NCBI GenBank assembly: GCA_963738025.1
Contig: CAVTWA010000014.1
Location: 69,445-133,444 of the forward strand
Direction: 5' to 3'
DNA: 64,000 nt
DNA from: 20CM-2-55-15 sp963738025
GTDB taxonomy: Bacteria > Acidobacteriota > Terriglobia > 20CM-2-55-15
The position numbers and the translations under genes are program-made. The notes beneath the pieces were generated by a model. It searched no databases and was not told the origin of the DNA. It saw only the letters and a list, made by a program, of their open reading frames with translations. How positions within the stretch are numbered: the first letter of the stretch is position 1; every line of letters starts with the position of its first letter. This document shows, one piece after another, positions 18,214 through 27,470 of the stretch.

Positions 18214-19101
18214 TTACGAAAACTTTTTCAATGCTTCCAGTGAAGCATCGCGTACAGCCAGATCAGGGTCACCCTGGCTGAGCGCGAGTATTCTATCCTT
18301 AGCAGGTTGAAATTTCAGTATTCCTAGACACTTCACAGCGTTAATTAATAGCTGGCTCTTCTGCTCCACCGTGAAGCCCTGCAGCTTGTCGATGTAGTCA
18401 TGGTCGATCAACTTCATCAGCACATCGCTTCCTGAAGCGTCGTCGACTTGAGCCAGGGCGATCGCAGCATACCAGCGAACTTCCTCGTTCGAGTCGTTGA
18501 GCGCGCCTTGCAAGTCGTGAATGGCCGCAGGATCCTTCAGTGCACTCAGAACAAATGCCGCCATCTTCCTGATCGCGGGATCTGTACTGCTCAGGCGCTG
18601 CACCACGCTCGGCGTTGCGGACTTATCCGCGATTGAGCCCAGGGCCAGAAGGTTGTTCATCTGATTGTCAGTATCGGTATCGTTCAAACCGTCAACCAGA
18701 GCAGGTACAGCCCTTGGATCGCCCAGGTGACCCATCGTCAAAGCGAGATATCGTCGGATTCGTGGGTCACCATCATGGGAACCTTGATAAACCTTGATCA
18801 GGTCATTCACGAAGTCCGATTTCCTGAGCTTGTCTTTTTGCGAGGCAATCATGTTGGAGAGCTCGTAGGCCGACTGCCAGCGGCAGCACAGTTCCGAACC
18901 CGTGCGGACTTCATTTAGATATTCTTGCGGAGATTTCTGTTCGTACGTCAGATAACCAAAGAGTAGAAAAATTCCGATACAGATCGCGATGATGATGAGC
19001 GGAAAGAGAAAAAACTGCGCAATTAGAAGCGATGTCGGTTTCTTAACTTCGAGCAGATCTTCCGGAACGGGGATTGACACACTATTGCTTTTCGTTTCCA
19101 T
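18214..19101 (-). CDS. HEAT/PBS-lyase-repeat protein with N-terminal membrane anchor
   Basis: 295 residues. One membrane helix near residues 25-55 (LLIAQFFLFPLIIIAICIG) is followed by HEAT-like repeats with signatures such as GDPRAVPALVDGL, KSATPSVVQRL, KDPAAIHDLQGAL and SNEEVRWYAAIAL. HEAT repeats are protein-binding scaffolds. It is the first gene of the Rieske/cytochrome b operon, with only a REP-like palindrome between, so it may help assemble or hold the complex together. That role is inferred from position. Confidence 0.8.
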   Translation of the reverse strand: METKSNSVSIPVPEDLLEVKKPTSLLIAQFFLFPLIIIAICIGIFLLFGYLTYEQKSPQEYLNEVRTGSELCCRWQSAYELSNMIASQKDKLRKSDFVNDLIKVYQGSHDGDPRIRRYLALTMGHLGDPRAVPALVDGLNDTDTDNQMNNLLALGSIADKSATPSVVQRLSSTDPAIRKMAAFVLSALKDPAAIHDLQGALNDSNEEVRWYAAIALAQVDDASGSDVLMKLIDHDYIDKLQGFTVEQKSQLLINAVKCLGILKFQPAKDRILALSQGDPDLAVRDASLEALKKFS

Positions 19102-19157
19102 AAGAGAACAGAGAAGAATAGGTGATCAGATAGTGTTAAATCAAGGGGACGAGGGGT

Positions 19158-20375
19158 TCAGTCGCTTCGCGGCTGAAACGGAGCCGCCCCGGAAATGACG
19201 TTAGCCTTCTCAAAATCGGCCACGTCCTTATCGCTATACCCGATCATCTTCAGCACATCCGGGTTGTGCTCGCCGAATTTCGGCGGCGCCTTCTCGACAG
19301 CGCCCGGGGTTTCCGACAGCTTGACCGGAATTCCAAGCACCTTGAGAGGCCCGTATTCCGGATGCGTCAATTCCGCCACCATCTGTCTGGCGTGAATGTG
19401 AGGATCTTCAAGGATCTCGGCCACAGAATTGATCGGACCTGCAGGGATGCCGACCTCCGCCATCGCGGCGATGATCTCGGCCCGCGTTTGTTTTGCGACA
19501 ATCTGCTCGATTCTGGGCCGCAGTTCGCTGTAATTGGCCAGCCGGGCTTTCATCGATTCGAACCTCTCGTCGTGAGCCAGTTCCGCGAAGCCCAGTATCT
19601 GACAGAAATTCTCCCACTGCTTCTGGTTCGTGACGGCAATGTTCACGAATCCATCCTTCGCCTGGAAACATTCGTACGGCACGATCGAAGGATGCCGGGT
19701 TCCTGCCCGTTTCGGAGAACGGCCTGTCGAGAGGTAAATCAAGGCGTGATACGTCAGCGTCGATACCATTCCGTCCAGCAAGCTGACATCGACAAGTTGC
19801 CCCCTGCCGGTTTTGTGACGTGCCAGCAGGGCGAGACAAATGCCGTTGAATGCGTACAGGCCGGCGACCACGTCGGCAAGGGAGGCGCCCAGCTTCGCCG
19901 GCGGTCCGTCCGGAAAGCCCGTCAGATCCATCATGCCCGACTCGCCCTGCGCGATAACGTCGTAACCGGGCCGGTCACGATAAGGTCCAGTCTGCCCGAA
20001 ACCGGAAATCGAGCAGTAGACTGTCCTGGGATTTACCTTCGACACAGCCTCATATCCGAATCCCAGCTTCTCTAAAACGCCCGGCCGGAAGTTTTCGATC
20101 AGCACGTCGGCTCGTTCGATCAGTTGCCAGAGGATTTTTCGCCCCGCCTCCGCCTTCAGATTCAGTCCGAGGCTCTTCTTATTTCGGTTCACGGACAGGA
20201 AGTAGGTACTGATTCCTCCAATAAAAGGAGGTCCCCACTGACGACTGTCGTCGCCCAGAGGCGGCGGTTCCACCTTTATTATTTCGGCTCCCATATCGGC
20301 CATCAGCATCGTGCAGACGGGCCCGGAGAGGATGCGCGAAAGATCGACTACAAACAGGTCATCAAGAGGTTTCAT
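19158..20375 (-). CDS. CoA-transferase family III (CaiB/BaiF)
   Basis: 405 residues beginning MKPLDDLFVVDLSRILSGPVC, a typical family III opening. The motifs ENFRPGVLEKLGFGYE and CSISGFGQTGPYRDRPGYD are present, and the catalytic Asp aligned with formyl-CoA transferase Asp169 is Asp168 in ASLADVVAG. The RGQLVDVSLLDGMVS segment follows. These enzymes move CoA between carboxylic acids. The actual acids are not identifiable here, and neighbours give no pathway context. Length and motifs are complete. Confidence 0.9.
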   Translation of the reverse strand: MKPLDDLFVVDLSRILSGPVCTMLMADMGAEIIKVEPPPLGDDSRQWGPPFIGGISTYFLSVNRNKKSLGLNLKAEAGRKILWQLIERADVLIENFRPGVLEKLGFGYEAVSKVNPRTVYCSISGFGQTGPYRDRPGYDVIAQGESGMMDLTGFPDGPPAKLGASLADVVAGLYAFNGICLALLARHKTGRGQLVDVSLLDGMVSTLTYHALIYLSTGRSPKRAGTRHPSIVPYECFQAKDGFVNIAVTNQKQWENFCQILGFAELAHDERFESMKARLANYSELRPRIEQIVAKQTRAEIIAAMAEVGIPAGPINSVAEILEDPHIHARQMVAELTHPEYGPLKVLGIPVKLSETPGAVEKAPPKFGEHNPDVLKMIGYSDKDVADFEKANVISGAAPFQPRSD

Positions 20376-20388
20376 GCTTATTGCAGTC

Positions 20389-20403
20389 GTGGTCTATGAC
20401 CGC
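20389..20403. repeat. REP-like palindrome (GGTC-TAT-GACC type)
   Basis: A short perfect palindrome upstream of the CoA-transferase gene, with the same GGTCTATGACCGC wording seen at 45462 and 48366. The surrounding 20376-20629 gap shows no other gene. Confidence 0.55.
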
Positions 20404-20629
20404 GCCTGCAGCGGCGCGCGCCCAATATTACATGTATTTTTCCTGCACTGTCATAAACTTGCCTTCTACCAACTATCTTTAGCTTGTTCAGCGGGGTTTT
20501 CACCAAATAGGAAACGCACTTCCAAAGCGGTAACGAAACGTGTCTGTTTGTGGGCAATCGCCGTCCGATTCGCGCCAATCGGGCAAATCCCCGGTTGGTC
20601 GACGAATTGCTATAGACCGGCACGTAATT

Positions 20630-21751
20630 ATGCTAGTTGGCGGCTACAAACAAGATCCTGCCTGGAAGACCCGGACCTATCCGGTTCCGATGCCCAGCCG
20701 CAGCGGTTTTCGCTGGAAGGCATCGGCGCTGCGAAGTCTGGACCGGTTCGCTCACGGGACCGCCTCGAGTCATCCGGCTACGATCATGGTGCCCGCCCTT
20801 TACAATTTCATGCCGGCCGAGACCCTGGCGATGGGTTGGCTGAATGAAATCGATGCCCTGGTGACGATCCGGCAACGCATCATTGCCGCATCAAAGATCA
20901 CAGGCTGGGATGTTTTCACCTTCCACACGCTCTACAACGCGGACCATTTCTTCGATACAACGATCGGAGCGATCCGCGATACGTGGATGAAGGAAGGAAA
21001 CCTTTCAACCACAGCTCATCTCGAGACCAAACGCCGGTTCGCCAAGCCATACGACTACCATCGGATTCACGCCCGGCTGATCGAAAATCTCGTGTTTCAG
21101 TCCTCCTTGCTGGATTGGGTGGAGCGTCATGCCTCTGGCCTGCCGCTCCGCTTGCACGTGATCGGCACCGCGTTGCTTTCCGCGCTCGTTTCTTCGGGTT
21201 CGATTTCTTTCGACAGGGCAGTCGATTCGACCCTGAAGTTTGGCTCGCGCTGGGATGAGTCGCTCCGCAACCAGGTGAATGCAGGAACCGAAGACGAAGT
21301 CGGCTGGGCACGTTTCGAACAGGTATTGCGTACGATGGAAGGCCGTTCTTCACTGTCGCTCGGTGTCGCGAAGCGTGACCTGCCTGCGCCGGGGGCCCCG
21401 ATACGTCCGTTCTGGTACTCACCCACGGTTAATGACGAACCCGTCCTGATCGGTACGAGCGCAGAATCGGCGTCCGCCCTCGAAACCATGAATATTGCGT
21501 CGTGGGCGTACTCGTCCAAGCCGGATCGAAGCACCGATGAACCCGTTCGTGGCTGGCTTGCCAGTCCATTGCATCCAATGGCTACCCTGTGCAAGTGGAG
21601 CGTGTCGAATTATCTTCTCGCCACCCCCGCTTCTGCGACTCTGTTTCTGGATCACATCGCCACGATCGGCCGCGAACCCGTCTTGCGGCTTCCGGCGGAA
21701 ACTGTTCAGAATCGCTTGCGGCTGTCGAGGATGAAGGTCACCGGCCCCTGA
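20630..21751 (+). CDS. Protein of unknown function (about 373 residues)
   Basis: I do not recognise the family. From the ATG at 20630 it begins MLVGGYKQDPAWKTRTYPVP. It has no signal peptide or membrane helices, is rich in aromatic residues in the middle (FHTLYNADHFFD), and ends in RLRLSRMKVTGP. The reading frame is open across the whole length with codon use like its neighbours, which supports a real gene. An upstream in-frame ATG at 20540 would add 30 residues of low-complexity leader. Its 3' end overlaps the convergent dtd gene by 46 bases. Confidence 0.6.
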   Translation: MLVGGYKQDPAWKTRTYPVPMPSRSGFRWKASALRSLDRFAHGTASSHPATIMVPALYNFMPAETLAMGWLNEIDALVTIRQRIIAASKITGWDVFTFHTLYNADHFFDTTIGAIRDTWMKEGNLSTTAHLETKRRFAKPYDYHRIHARLIENLVFQSSLLDWVERHASGLPLRLHVIGTALLSALVSSGSISFDRAVDSTLKFGSRWDESLRNQVNAGTEDEVGWARFEQVLRTMEGRSSLSLGVAKRDLPAPGAPIRPFWYSPTVNDEPVLIGTSAESASALETMNIASWAYSSKPDRSTDEPVRGWLASPLHPMATLCKWSVSNYLLATPASATLFLDHIATIGREPVLRLPAETVQNRLRLSRMKVTGP

Positions 21752-22155
21752 TTCGTCAGTTCAACGTCCATCATGGCCTGGAAAACGCCCGTCGCAACAG
21801 GTACCCCAAGCTCATCGATTTCCTTCACGAATTGCTCGTAAAGCGGTTTTGCCAGATCCGGCGGAGCTGCGGGATCAAACGAAGGCCGCCGTCCTCTGCG
21901 ACAATCGCCCAGTAAAGTGAATTGCGAGACAGCAAGGATTTCTCCCTTCGCTTCTGCGATCGAGCGATTCATCTTGCCGGCTTCGTCTTCGAATATCCGC
22001 AATTCGACGATTCGCCTGGCCAGCGCCGATGCATCGTCGGCGGTATCTTCTTTTTCAACTCCGAGGAGAACGAGGATCCCTGTTCCGATGCCCGAGTGTT
22101 CCTGCCCATCGATGACGACGCGCGCCCTGGAAACCCGCTGAATGACAGCTCTCAT
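21706..22155 (-). CDS. dtd: D-aminoacyl-tRNA deacylase
   Basis: 149 residues starting MRAVIQRVSRARVVID. It removes D-amino acids (and glycine from tRNA-Ala) from mis-charged tRNA. The two diagnostic motifs are present: SQFTLLGD near residue 77 and NQGPVT near residue 136, whose Gly-cis-Pro forms the chiral proofreading site. The full length matches the family. Its start overlaps the stop of the DHH gene upstream by 4 bases, indicating co-transcription. Confidence 0.96.
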   Translation of the reverse strand: MRAVIQRVSRARVVIDGQEHSGIGTGILVLLGVEKEDTADDASALARRIVELRIFEDEAGKMNRSIAEAKGEILAVSQFTLLGDCRRGRRPSFDPAAPPDLAKPLYEQFVKEIDELGVPVATGVFQAMMDVELTNQGPVTFILDSRKRF

Positions 22156-23495
22156 CTCGTACTGTGCAACGCATGCAGGAACATCTGCTGAACCTTCTTA
22201 TCCATTTGCCGGATGGTCTGCGTGCCCAGCGGGATTATCGCTTTCGCCATCGAACTGTGGCCGCCCGCCGAGCCGATGGCTCCGAAAGCCTCTTTGAGGA
22301 CTCGCCCGGCCGAGCGTACATATCCGACGTTGCGCACGGAAATGATGTAGTTGGAATCGTACACGCCGCTGACGAAAGCCCATTCGATGCCTTCGAACGA
22401 CAAACTGAAATCGGCCATTTGGGGAATCAGATCGTCGCGCTCCACGCGGCCCAGATTTACAAAGGCCACGCGGTCGATCACGCGCCGGTTCTTGAGGGCA
22501 ACGCTCAGCGCATCCAGCGCCGCCGGAGGCAATTCCGGCCGCTCGATGCGCCGCATGAGATTCTGATTTGCGAGCTGATACAGATACGAAAACGCCTGGA
22601 CATCCCATTCGTTCACTTCGCGCGAAAGCGCGAAAGTGTCGCTCTTGATGCCGTAAAGCAGTGCCGTCCCGAGACGCGTCCCAATGCTGCTGCCGGTACA
22701 CAGTAAATATTCCAGCAGAATCGTCGATGTGGCGCCGTAGCTCGGCCGAATGTCTTTGAGATGACTTTTGTAGTTGAATTGCTCGGGATGATGATCGACA
22801 ACCAGGTCGATTTCTTCCGGAGGATTTGAAAGATGAGGCGGCTGAAGATCGACGACGGCAATACGATCGAAATTCTTAATCGACTCCTTCGTCAGTTTTT
22901 CGATTTCGATTTCGAGCAGTTTGACCATCGCAATATTTTCAGGCCGCGTGACCCGGCCAAACGAAGCTAACGGCGCCGTCTGTTTGTTCCGTCCGAGAAC
23001 CTGGCGCAGTGCGAGGCCGCTGGCGATGGCGTCAGGATCCGGATCGTCCTGAAGCAGAATCAGTACTGCTTCTGCGCTCTCAAAATGATTTTTCACTTCC
23101 TCGACAATCCTGGCCGTCCGTGCAAGCCGGATGTGCCAGCGTAAATTCGATTCGAGGAGTTCGGGAAGCGCTACAAAATGAGCAAAGGACTTGTACTTCT
23201 CGGGAATGCGGTCGGAATGGGACGTCAGGACAAGCGTCGGAATCTTGCGCGGCTGCCGGTGAACGCTGTCCAGAAGTCGCGCCAGCTTGTCCGGATCTTC
23301 CGATTGTGCAACAAAGAGATCCGCGGAATCTGTGTCGATCTGGTCTGTCTTTAAAAAGACGGTGCTGTTACCGGTACCGTTAAAATATTGCTTGAGAAGA
23401 CCTGCTACAAAATCATCTTCTACGTAAAAGAGCGATTTCAAGGGTTTGCCCCAAAACTCCGATTCTATTCTACAGAGACGAAGACACAAAGGCAC
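22152..23495 (-). CDS. DHH-family phosphoesterase with N-terminal response-regulator-like region
   Basis: Up to 447 residues. Residues ~20-125 (SLFYVEDDFVAGLL...) look like a TrkA-N or receiver-like Rossmann domain. The DHH domain follows with DDPDPDAIASGLAL, VAVVDLQP and VVDHHPE, and a DHHA1 domain with GSAGGHSSMAKA. These metal-dependent enzymes cleave oligoribonucleotides or cyclic dinucleotides (NrnA/GdpP type). The first ~15 codons come from a CACAAAG-type repeat, so translation may really start at a TTG near residue 19 (LKSLFYVEDD). It is in operon with dtd. Confidence 0.85.
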   Translation of the reverse strand: MPLCLRLCRIESEFWGKPLKSLFYVEDDFVAGLLKQYFNGTGNSTVFLKTDQIDTDSADLFVAQSEDPDKLARLLDSVHRQPRKIPTLVLTSHSDRIPEKYKSFAHFVALPELLESNLRWHIRLARTARIVEEVKNHFESAEAVLILLQDDPDPDAIASGLALRQVLGRNKQTAPLASFGRVTRPENIAMVKLLEIEIEKLTKESIKNFDRIAVVDLQPPHLSNPPEEIDLVVDHHPEQFNYKSHLKDIRPSYGATSTILLEYLLCTGSSIGTRLGTALLYGIKSDTFALSREVNEWDVQAFSYLYQLANQNLMRRIERPELPPAALDALSVALKNRRVIDRVAFVNLGRVERDDLIPQMADFSLSFEGIEWAFVSGVYDSNYIISVRNVGYVRSAGRVLKEAFGAIGSAGGHSSMAKAIIPLGTQTIRQMDKKVQQMFLHALHSTR

Positions 23496-23520
23496 GCGCG
23501 GTTCAGTCCGCGTACCCGTC
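23473..23520. repeat. Half hairpin repeat plus REP-like palindrome
   Basis: An AAGACACAAAGGCAC segment (one arm of the CACAAAG hairpin family) is followed by GCGCGGTTCAGTCCGCG, a small palindrome. It separates the M20 peptidase end from the start of the DHH gene and probably contaminates the annotated DHH start. Confidence 0.55.
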
Positions 23521-23522
23521 CC

Positions 23523-24647
23523 TTATATTCTCTCAATCAACCCGGCAATCAGTGCCGCGCGCGCCGGCAGCGACTCGATATCCACCCACTCGTCCACCGC
23601 ATGGGCCCCGCCGCCGATAGCGCCCAGGCCGTCAAGCGTGGGAATACCGAGCGCGGCAGTGAAATTCCCATCCGAGGCTCCCCCGGTTGGGCCTTCTTTC
23701 AAATCGATTCCGATTTGTGCGGCCACATCGCGAGCCAGATCAAACAGCCGTTCTGTATCGCTGGTCCGCTCCATTGGCGGCCGAGTGATTCCGCCGTGAA
23801 TTTCCAGCCGGGACTCTCTCAATTCAGCGGCAAGTGACCTGATCGAATGCCCAATGCGTTCGGCTTCCTCCATGGTCGGGACCCGAACATCCACTTCTGC
23901 CGCCGCTTCCGCCGGTACGACGTTCGAACGTGTACCACCCTGAACGACGCCAACGGTGACCGTCGTTCCGAGCTGTGGATCGCTCATTTTCTGAAGTTTG
24001 AGTATCTGCCGCGCGATTTCCTCGATCGCATTCACGCCCTTCTCGGGATCGATGCCGGCGTGCGCCGCGCGCCCGATGGCCTTGATTGTGAATCGTCCAA
24101 CCCCCTTCCTCGCGGTTTTTAACGTGCCGCCCGGAAGCGACGGCTCGAGCACGAGAACGGCGCTGCACCGTCCGGCTTCGGCTTCGATCAAGGCGCGCGA
24201 TGAAGTGCTGCCGACTTCTTCATCGCTGGTGAGCAGCACGGTCACAGGTTTGTCGCCCAAAGCGTCGAGTGCCATCATGGCCAGCAGAATTCCGGACTTC
24301 ATGTCGAAGACTCCCGGCCCGACGGCGCGTCCAGCTTCGATTCTGAACCCGCGTTTCGCGATCTCGCCGGCAGGCCACACTGTATCCGTGTGTCCGAGCA
24401 GCAGAATGCGCCTGGCCGAGGTTCCGGGGAATTGCACGCGCAGGTGGTTGCCGAATTTTTCGGCCGGAATAATGTCGACTTGGGCGCCAGCTTGATGGAA
24501 TTTGCGGTGAAACTGTTCTCCGAGAAAAGAGACAAATCGATCTGTGAGTCCTTTGTCGAAACTCGGGGACTCCATCGATACCATTTGTTCCAGCAGCCTT
24601 AGCGCTTCGGGAAGTTGTTCCCGGCAACGCGCGATCCGCTTCTGCAT
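23523..24647 (-). CDS. M20-family metallopeptidase (carboxypeptidase G2/ArgE-DapE like)
   Basis: About 374 residues from MQKRIARCREQLPEAL. The di-zinc site can be followed: LLLGHTDTVWP (His, Asp), GPGVFDMKSG (bridging Asp), TSDEEVGS (general-base Glu and ligand Glu), and a C-terminal GGAHAVDEWV (His). The insert dimerisation domain (residues ~180-290) is present. It hydrolyses an amide or peptide bond of a small N-acylated or dipeptide substrate, not identifiable further. A longer start at 24719 runs into the divergent glycosyltransferase gene and is unlikely. Confidence 0.9.
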   Translation of the reverse strand: MQKRIARCREQLPEALRLLEQMVSMESPSFDKGLTDRFVSFLGEQFHRKFHQAGAQVDIIPAEKFGNHLRVQFPGTSARRILLLGHTDTVWPAGEIAKRGFRIEAGRAVGPGVFDMKSGILLAMMALDALGDKPVTVLLTSDEEVGSTSSRALIEAEAGRCSAVLVLEPSLPGGTLKTARKGVGRFTIKAIGRAAHAGIDPEKGVNAIEEIARQILKLQKMSDPQLGTTVTVGVVQGGTRSNVVPAEAAAEVDVRVPTMEEAERIGHSIRSLAAELRESRLEIHGGITRPPMERTSDTERLFDLARDVAAQIGIDLKEGPTGGASDGNFTAALGIPTLDGLGAIGGGAHAVDEWVDIESLPARAALIAGLIERI

Positions 24648-24679
24648 GATAGAAAAGCATAGTCTATAATCGCCACTCC

Positions 24680-25771
24680 ATGAAACTGGCCATCCTCGGT
24701 ACCCGCGGTATTCCTGCAAATTACGGAGGATTCGAGACCTTTGCCGAAGAGCTCAGTACCCGTCTTGCCGCCCGGGGACATGATGTGACGGTGTATGGCA
24801 GGTCGAATAATATTCGCCATGCCCAGCCCACATATAAAGGTGTCCGGCTCGCAATTCTTCCGACAATCGGCACAAAACATCTGGATACGGTCGCTCACAC
24901 CTTGCTGTCCGTACTTCACGCCCTTCGCCGCCGTTTCGACTGCATCCTCGTTTGCAATGCAGCCAACGCGCTTTTTTGTCTAGTCCCGAGGGCGGCGGGA
25001 ACTCCAGTGGCCTTGAACGTCGATGGCATCGAGCGGCTGCGCAAAAAATGGGGAAAGATCGCCCGCGCTTACTATCGGTTTTCGGAGTGGCTTGCGACGA
25101 TGATACCGAATGTCATTATTGCCGATGCCAAAGTGATCCGCGATTACTATGCAAAGGAATACGGAGCAGCGACGATGATGATCGCTTACGGAGCTCCGTG
25201 CGAGCGGGTCGCCACCACGGAGATTCTCGACAGACTCGGAGTGCGGCCTCGCGAATATCTGCTCTACGTCAGCCGTCTGGAACCGGAAAACAATGCGCAT
25301 CTCGTGATCGATGCGTTCGAAAAAACCCCGGGCGACAAGTTGCTTCTCATCGTCGGCGACGCGCCTTACGCTCCGAAATATATCGAGGCATTGAAAGCGA
25401 CTCGGGATCCTCGAATCCGGTTTCCCGGCGCGATCTACGGAACTGGATATCGAGAACTGCAGTCGCACGCATATGCATATATTCAGGCGACGGAAGTCGG
25501 CGGCACCCATCCGGCGCTTATCGAAGCCATGGGAGCAGGGAATTGCGTCATCGCCAAGGACACTCCGGAAAATCGCGAAGTCCTTGCGAACTCCGGATTG
25601 TTCTTCAATGACTCTGAAGCACTGCGCCACCAGATCGAACTCACACTGTCCGATCTGCCGATGGTCGAACGCCTTCGCTCCAGAGCGCAGACTCGTATCA
25701 GGGAGCATTATTCCTGGGACGCAGTGACGGATGCGTATGAGAAGCTATTCCGGGAGTTGGCCGCGCATTGA
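24680..25771 (+). CDS. Glycosyltransferase family 4 with DUF1972 domain
   Basis: 363 residues. The start MKLAILGTRGIPANYGGFETFAEEL is the DUF1972 signature found in rhamnosyl- and other polysaccharide glycosyltransferases. The C-terminal GT4 domain follows, with YLLYVSRLEPENN and the acceptor/donor region EVGGTHPALIEAMGAGN (E-x7-E-like motif). It transfers an activated sugar during capsule, O-antigen or exopolysaccharide assembly at the cytoplasmic membrane. The stop overlaps the methyltransferase start by 4 bases, making it the first of four translationally coupled genes. Confidence 0.92.
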   Translation: MKLAILGTRGIPANYGGFETFAEELSTRLAARGHDVTVYGRSNNIRHAQPTYKGVRLAILPTIGTKHLDTVAHTLLSVLHALRRRFDCILVCNAANALFCLVPRAAGTPVALNVDGIERLRKKWGKIARAYYRFSEWLATMIPNVIIADAKVIRDYYAKEYGAATMMIAYGAPCERVATTEILDRLGVRPREYLLYVSRLEPENNAHLVIDAFEKTPGDKLLLIVGDAPYAPKYIEALKATRDPRIRFPGAIYGTGYRELQSHAYAYIQATEVGGTHPALIEAMGAGNCVIAKDTPENREVLANSGLFFNDSEALRHQIELTLSDLPMVERLRSRAQTRIREHYSWDAVTDAYEKLFRELAAH

Positions 25772-26625
25772 ATGCATTGAACGGATATCAGGCATGTGAT
25801 TTGTGTGGGAGCTCGCAGCCCCGATTCGTATTGCAATCGGCCAGCCTCGATGGTCCGCTGGTCGAGTGCACGGCATGCGGCTTCCGCTATGTCGGGAGAC
25901 GAAAGTCACAACTGACTTTCGGCCAGGTCTCTCCTGAAGAAACCGCAGCGAAAGTACGCGAGGCGAACCGCCAGTTTCGCAGTCTTCGTCTGGACGAAGA
26001 GCATCGGCTCGCGATGTTGAATTCCAAATGGAGGCTGGATCTGATCCGAGACTTTAAAACTTCCGGGAAACTGCTGGAGATCGGATGCGCCAGAGGCGAT
26101 TTCCTCAGCGTGGCCCGGGAATTCTTTGAAGCCAGTGGCGTCGAGCCAAATCCAGAACTGGCGGAATCGTCGAGCCGTATTGCTCCGGTATATCGCGATG
26201 TCATTGAGCGCACGCCCTGGACAGCTTTCGACGTCGTCGCGAGCTTTCATGTCATCGAGCATGTGGATTCCCCGCGCAACTTCATTCAAGCAGCCGTGGA
26301 GCGGCTCAATCCGGGCGGCCTTCTTGTGATCGAAACGCCGAATATCGATTCGCTTCCGTTTAAGGTTCTGAAGTCACGATGGCGGCAGTTCATTCCGGAA
26401 CACTATTTCTTCTTCAATCCGAAAACGATGTCGCGGTTAATGCGCGACCAGGGTCTTGACGTCCAGCGAGTGCAGAACGTCGGTAAGTATGCCAGCTTGA
26501 GCTTCATCCTCAATCGGCTCTCACGATATGTGCGAGGCCTTCCTGAGATGGATGGACTTACTCGTCTGACATTCCGCGTTAACCCGATGGACATCATGCT
26601 CGTTTTTGCGGCAAAACGCGGATGA
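25768..26625 (+). CDS. SAM-dependent methyltransferase with N-terminal zinc ribbon
   Basis: 285 residues. Four cysteines at the N-terminus (CDLCGSS, then CTACGF) form a zinc-ribbon-like module. A class I methyltransferase domain follows with LLEIGCARGDFLSVAR (SAM-binding motif I), VVASFHVIEHVDSP (motif with acidic/His region typical of methyltransf_12/23) and GGLLVIETPN. Such enzymes are common in polysaccharide clusters, where they methylate a sugar or lipid-linked intermediate. Coupled by 4-base overlaps to genes on both sides. Confidence 0.88.
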   Translation: MNALNGYQACDLCGSSQPRFVLQSASLDGPLVECTACGFRYVGRRKSQLTFGQVSPEETAAKVREANRQFRSLRLDEEHRLAMLNSKWRLDLIRDFKTSGKLLEIGCARGDFLSVAREFFEASGVEPNPELAESSSRIAPVYRDVIERTPWTAFDVVASFHVIEHVDSPRNFIQAAVERLNPGGLLVIETPNIDSLPFKVLKSRWRQFIPEHYFFFNPKTMSRLMRDQGLDVQRVQNVGKYASLSFILNRLSRYVRGLPEMDGLTRLTFRVNPMDIMLVFAAKRG

Positions 26626-27470
26626 AGACGACGGCGGCCATCATCAACTGGAATTCCGGCGCTCACCTGGAATCCTGTGTCGATTCGCTGCTTGCCACGT
26701 CGCCCGATGTGAAGATTCTGATTATCGACAACGATTCGAGGGATGGCTCTGTTGATTTCGTAGCAAGGCACAGCGATCACGTCCAGTTGATCGGCAATAA
26801 GACCAATCGCGGATTTGCCGGCGGCGTAAACGACGCGTTTTCGCATTCCTCGTCCACACCTTACGTCCTGGTGTTGAATCCCGACGTTCAGGCTCTACCG
26901 GGATCGGTCCGGCTGCTGGAAGATTTAATGGACAGCCATCCTCGCGCCGCCGCCATCGGCGGATACGTTGGCGCGAAGTATCTTCCCCGGAATTTCCCAA
27001 CGGCGCGCTCGCTTGTGCTGGAGAACCTCGGCCTCGGCCGGAGCCCGGCGTCCCCGGATCTCGCCTCCGAGCGCGTAATTCGGGTGGATCAGGTAGCCGC
27101 TGCGGCGTTGATCATCCGCCGCGAAGCCTGCGAGCAGGTCCAGCAGTTTGACGAACACTTTTATCCCGCGTGGTACGAGGACGTCGATTTCTGCTGGAAA
27201 CTCAGGTGCGCCGGCTGGGAGGTTCATTTCGCGCCTCAGGCGAAATTTCTTCACGAAGGTGGTTACAGCGCCGTCGCCCTCGGGAATAAAGCTTTTCCAT
27301 ACGCGTACTACTGCAATCAGGCGCGCTATGCGAAAAAGTGGTTCGGAACTACAGGCAGTCTTGCGGTCCGCGCATCGATCGCCGCAGGCATGATCGGCAG
27401 GATGATCGGCAGGCCAGGCTCTGCGGCCGGTTATGGAAGGGTTCTGATCGGGGCACTCATCGGATGGTGA
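26622..27470 (+). CDS. Glycosyltransferase family 2
   Basis: 282 residues beginning MKTTAAIINWNSGAHLESC, with the GT2 features IIDNDSRDGS, NRGFAGGVNDAF and the DXD-like VLNPDVQ, then WYEDVDFCWKLRCAGW (acceptor-base ED region). It is of the rhamnosyltransferase-like subgroup. The C-terminal amphipathic/hydrophobic part suggests peripheral membrane contact. Its stop overlaps the next glycosyltransferase start by 7 bases. It probably adds one residue of the same polysaccharide. Confidence 0.9.
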   Translation: MKTTAAIINWNSGAHLESCVDSLLATSPDVKILIIDNDSRDGSVDFVARHSDHVQLIGNKTNRGFAGGVNDAFSHSSSTPYVLVLNPDVQALPGSVRLLEDLMDSHPRAAAIGGYVGAKYLPRNFPTARSLVLENLGLGRSPASPDLASERVIRVDQVAAAALIIRREACEQVQQFDEHFYPAWYEDVDFCWKLRCAGWEVHFAPQAKFLHEGGYSAVALGNKAFPYAYYCNQARYAKKWFGTTGSLAVRASIAAGMIGRMIGRPGSAAGYGRVLIGALIGW

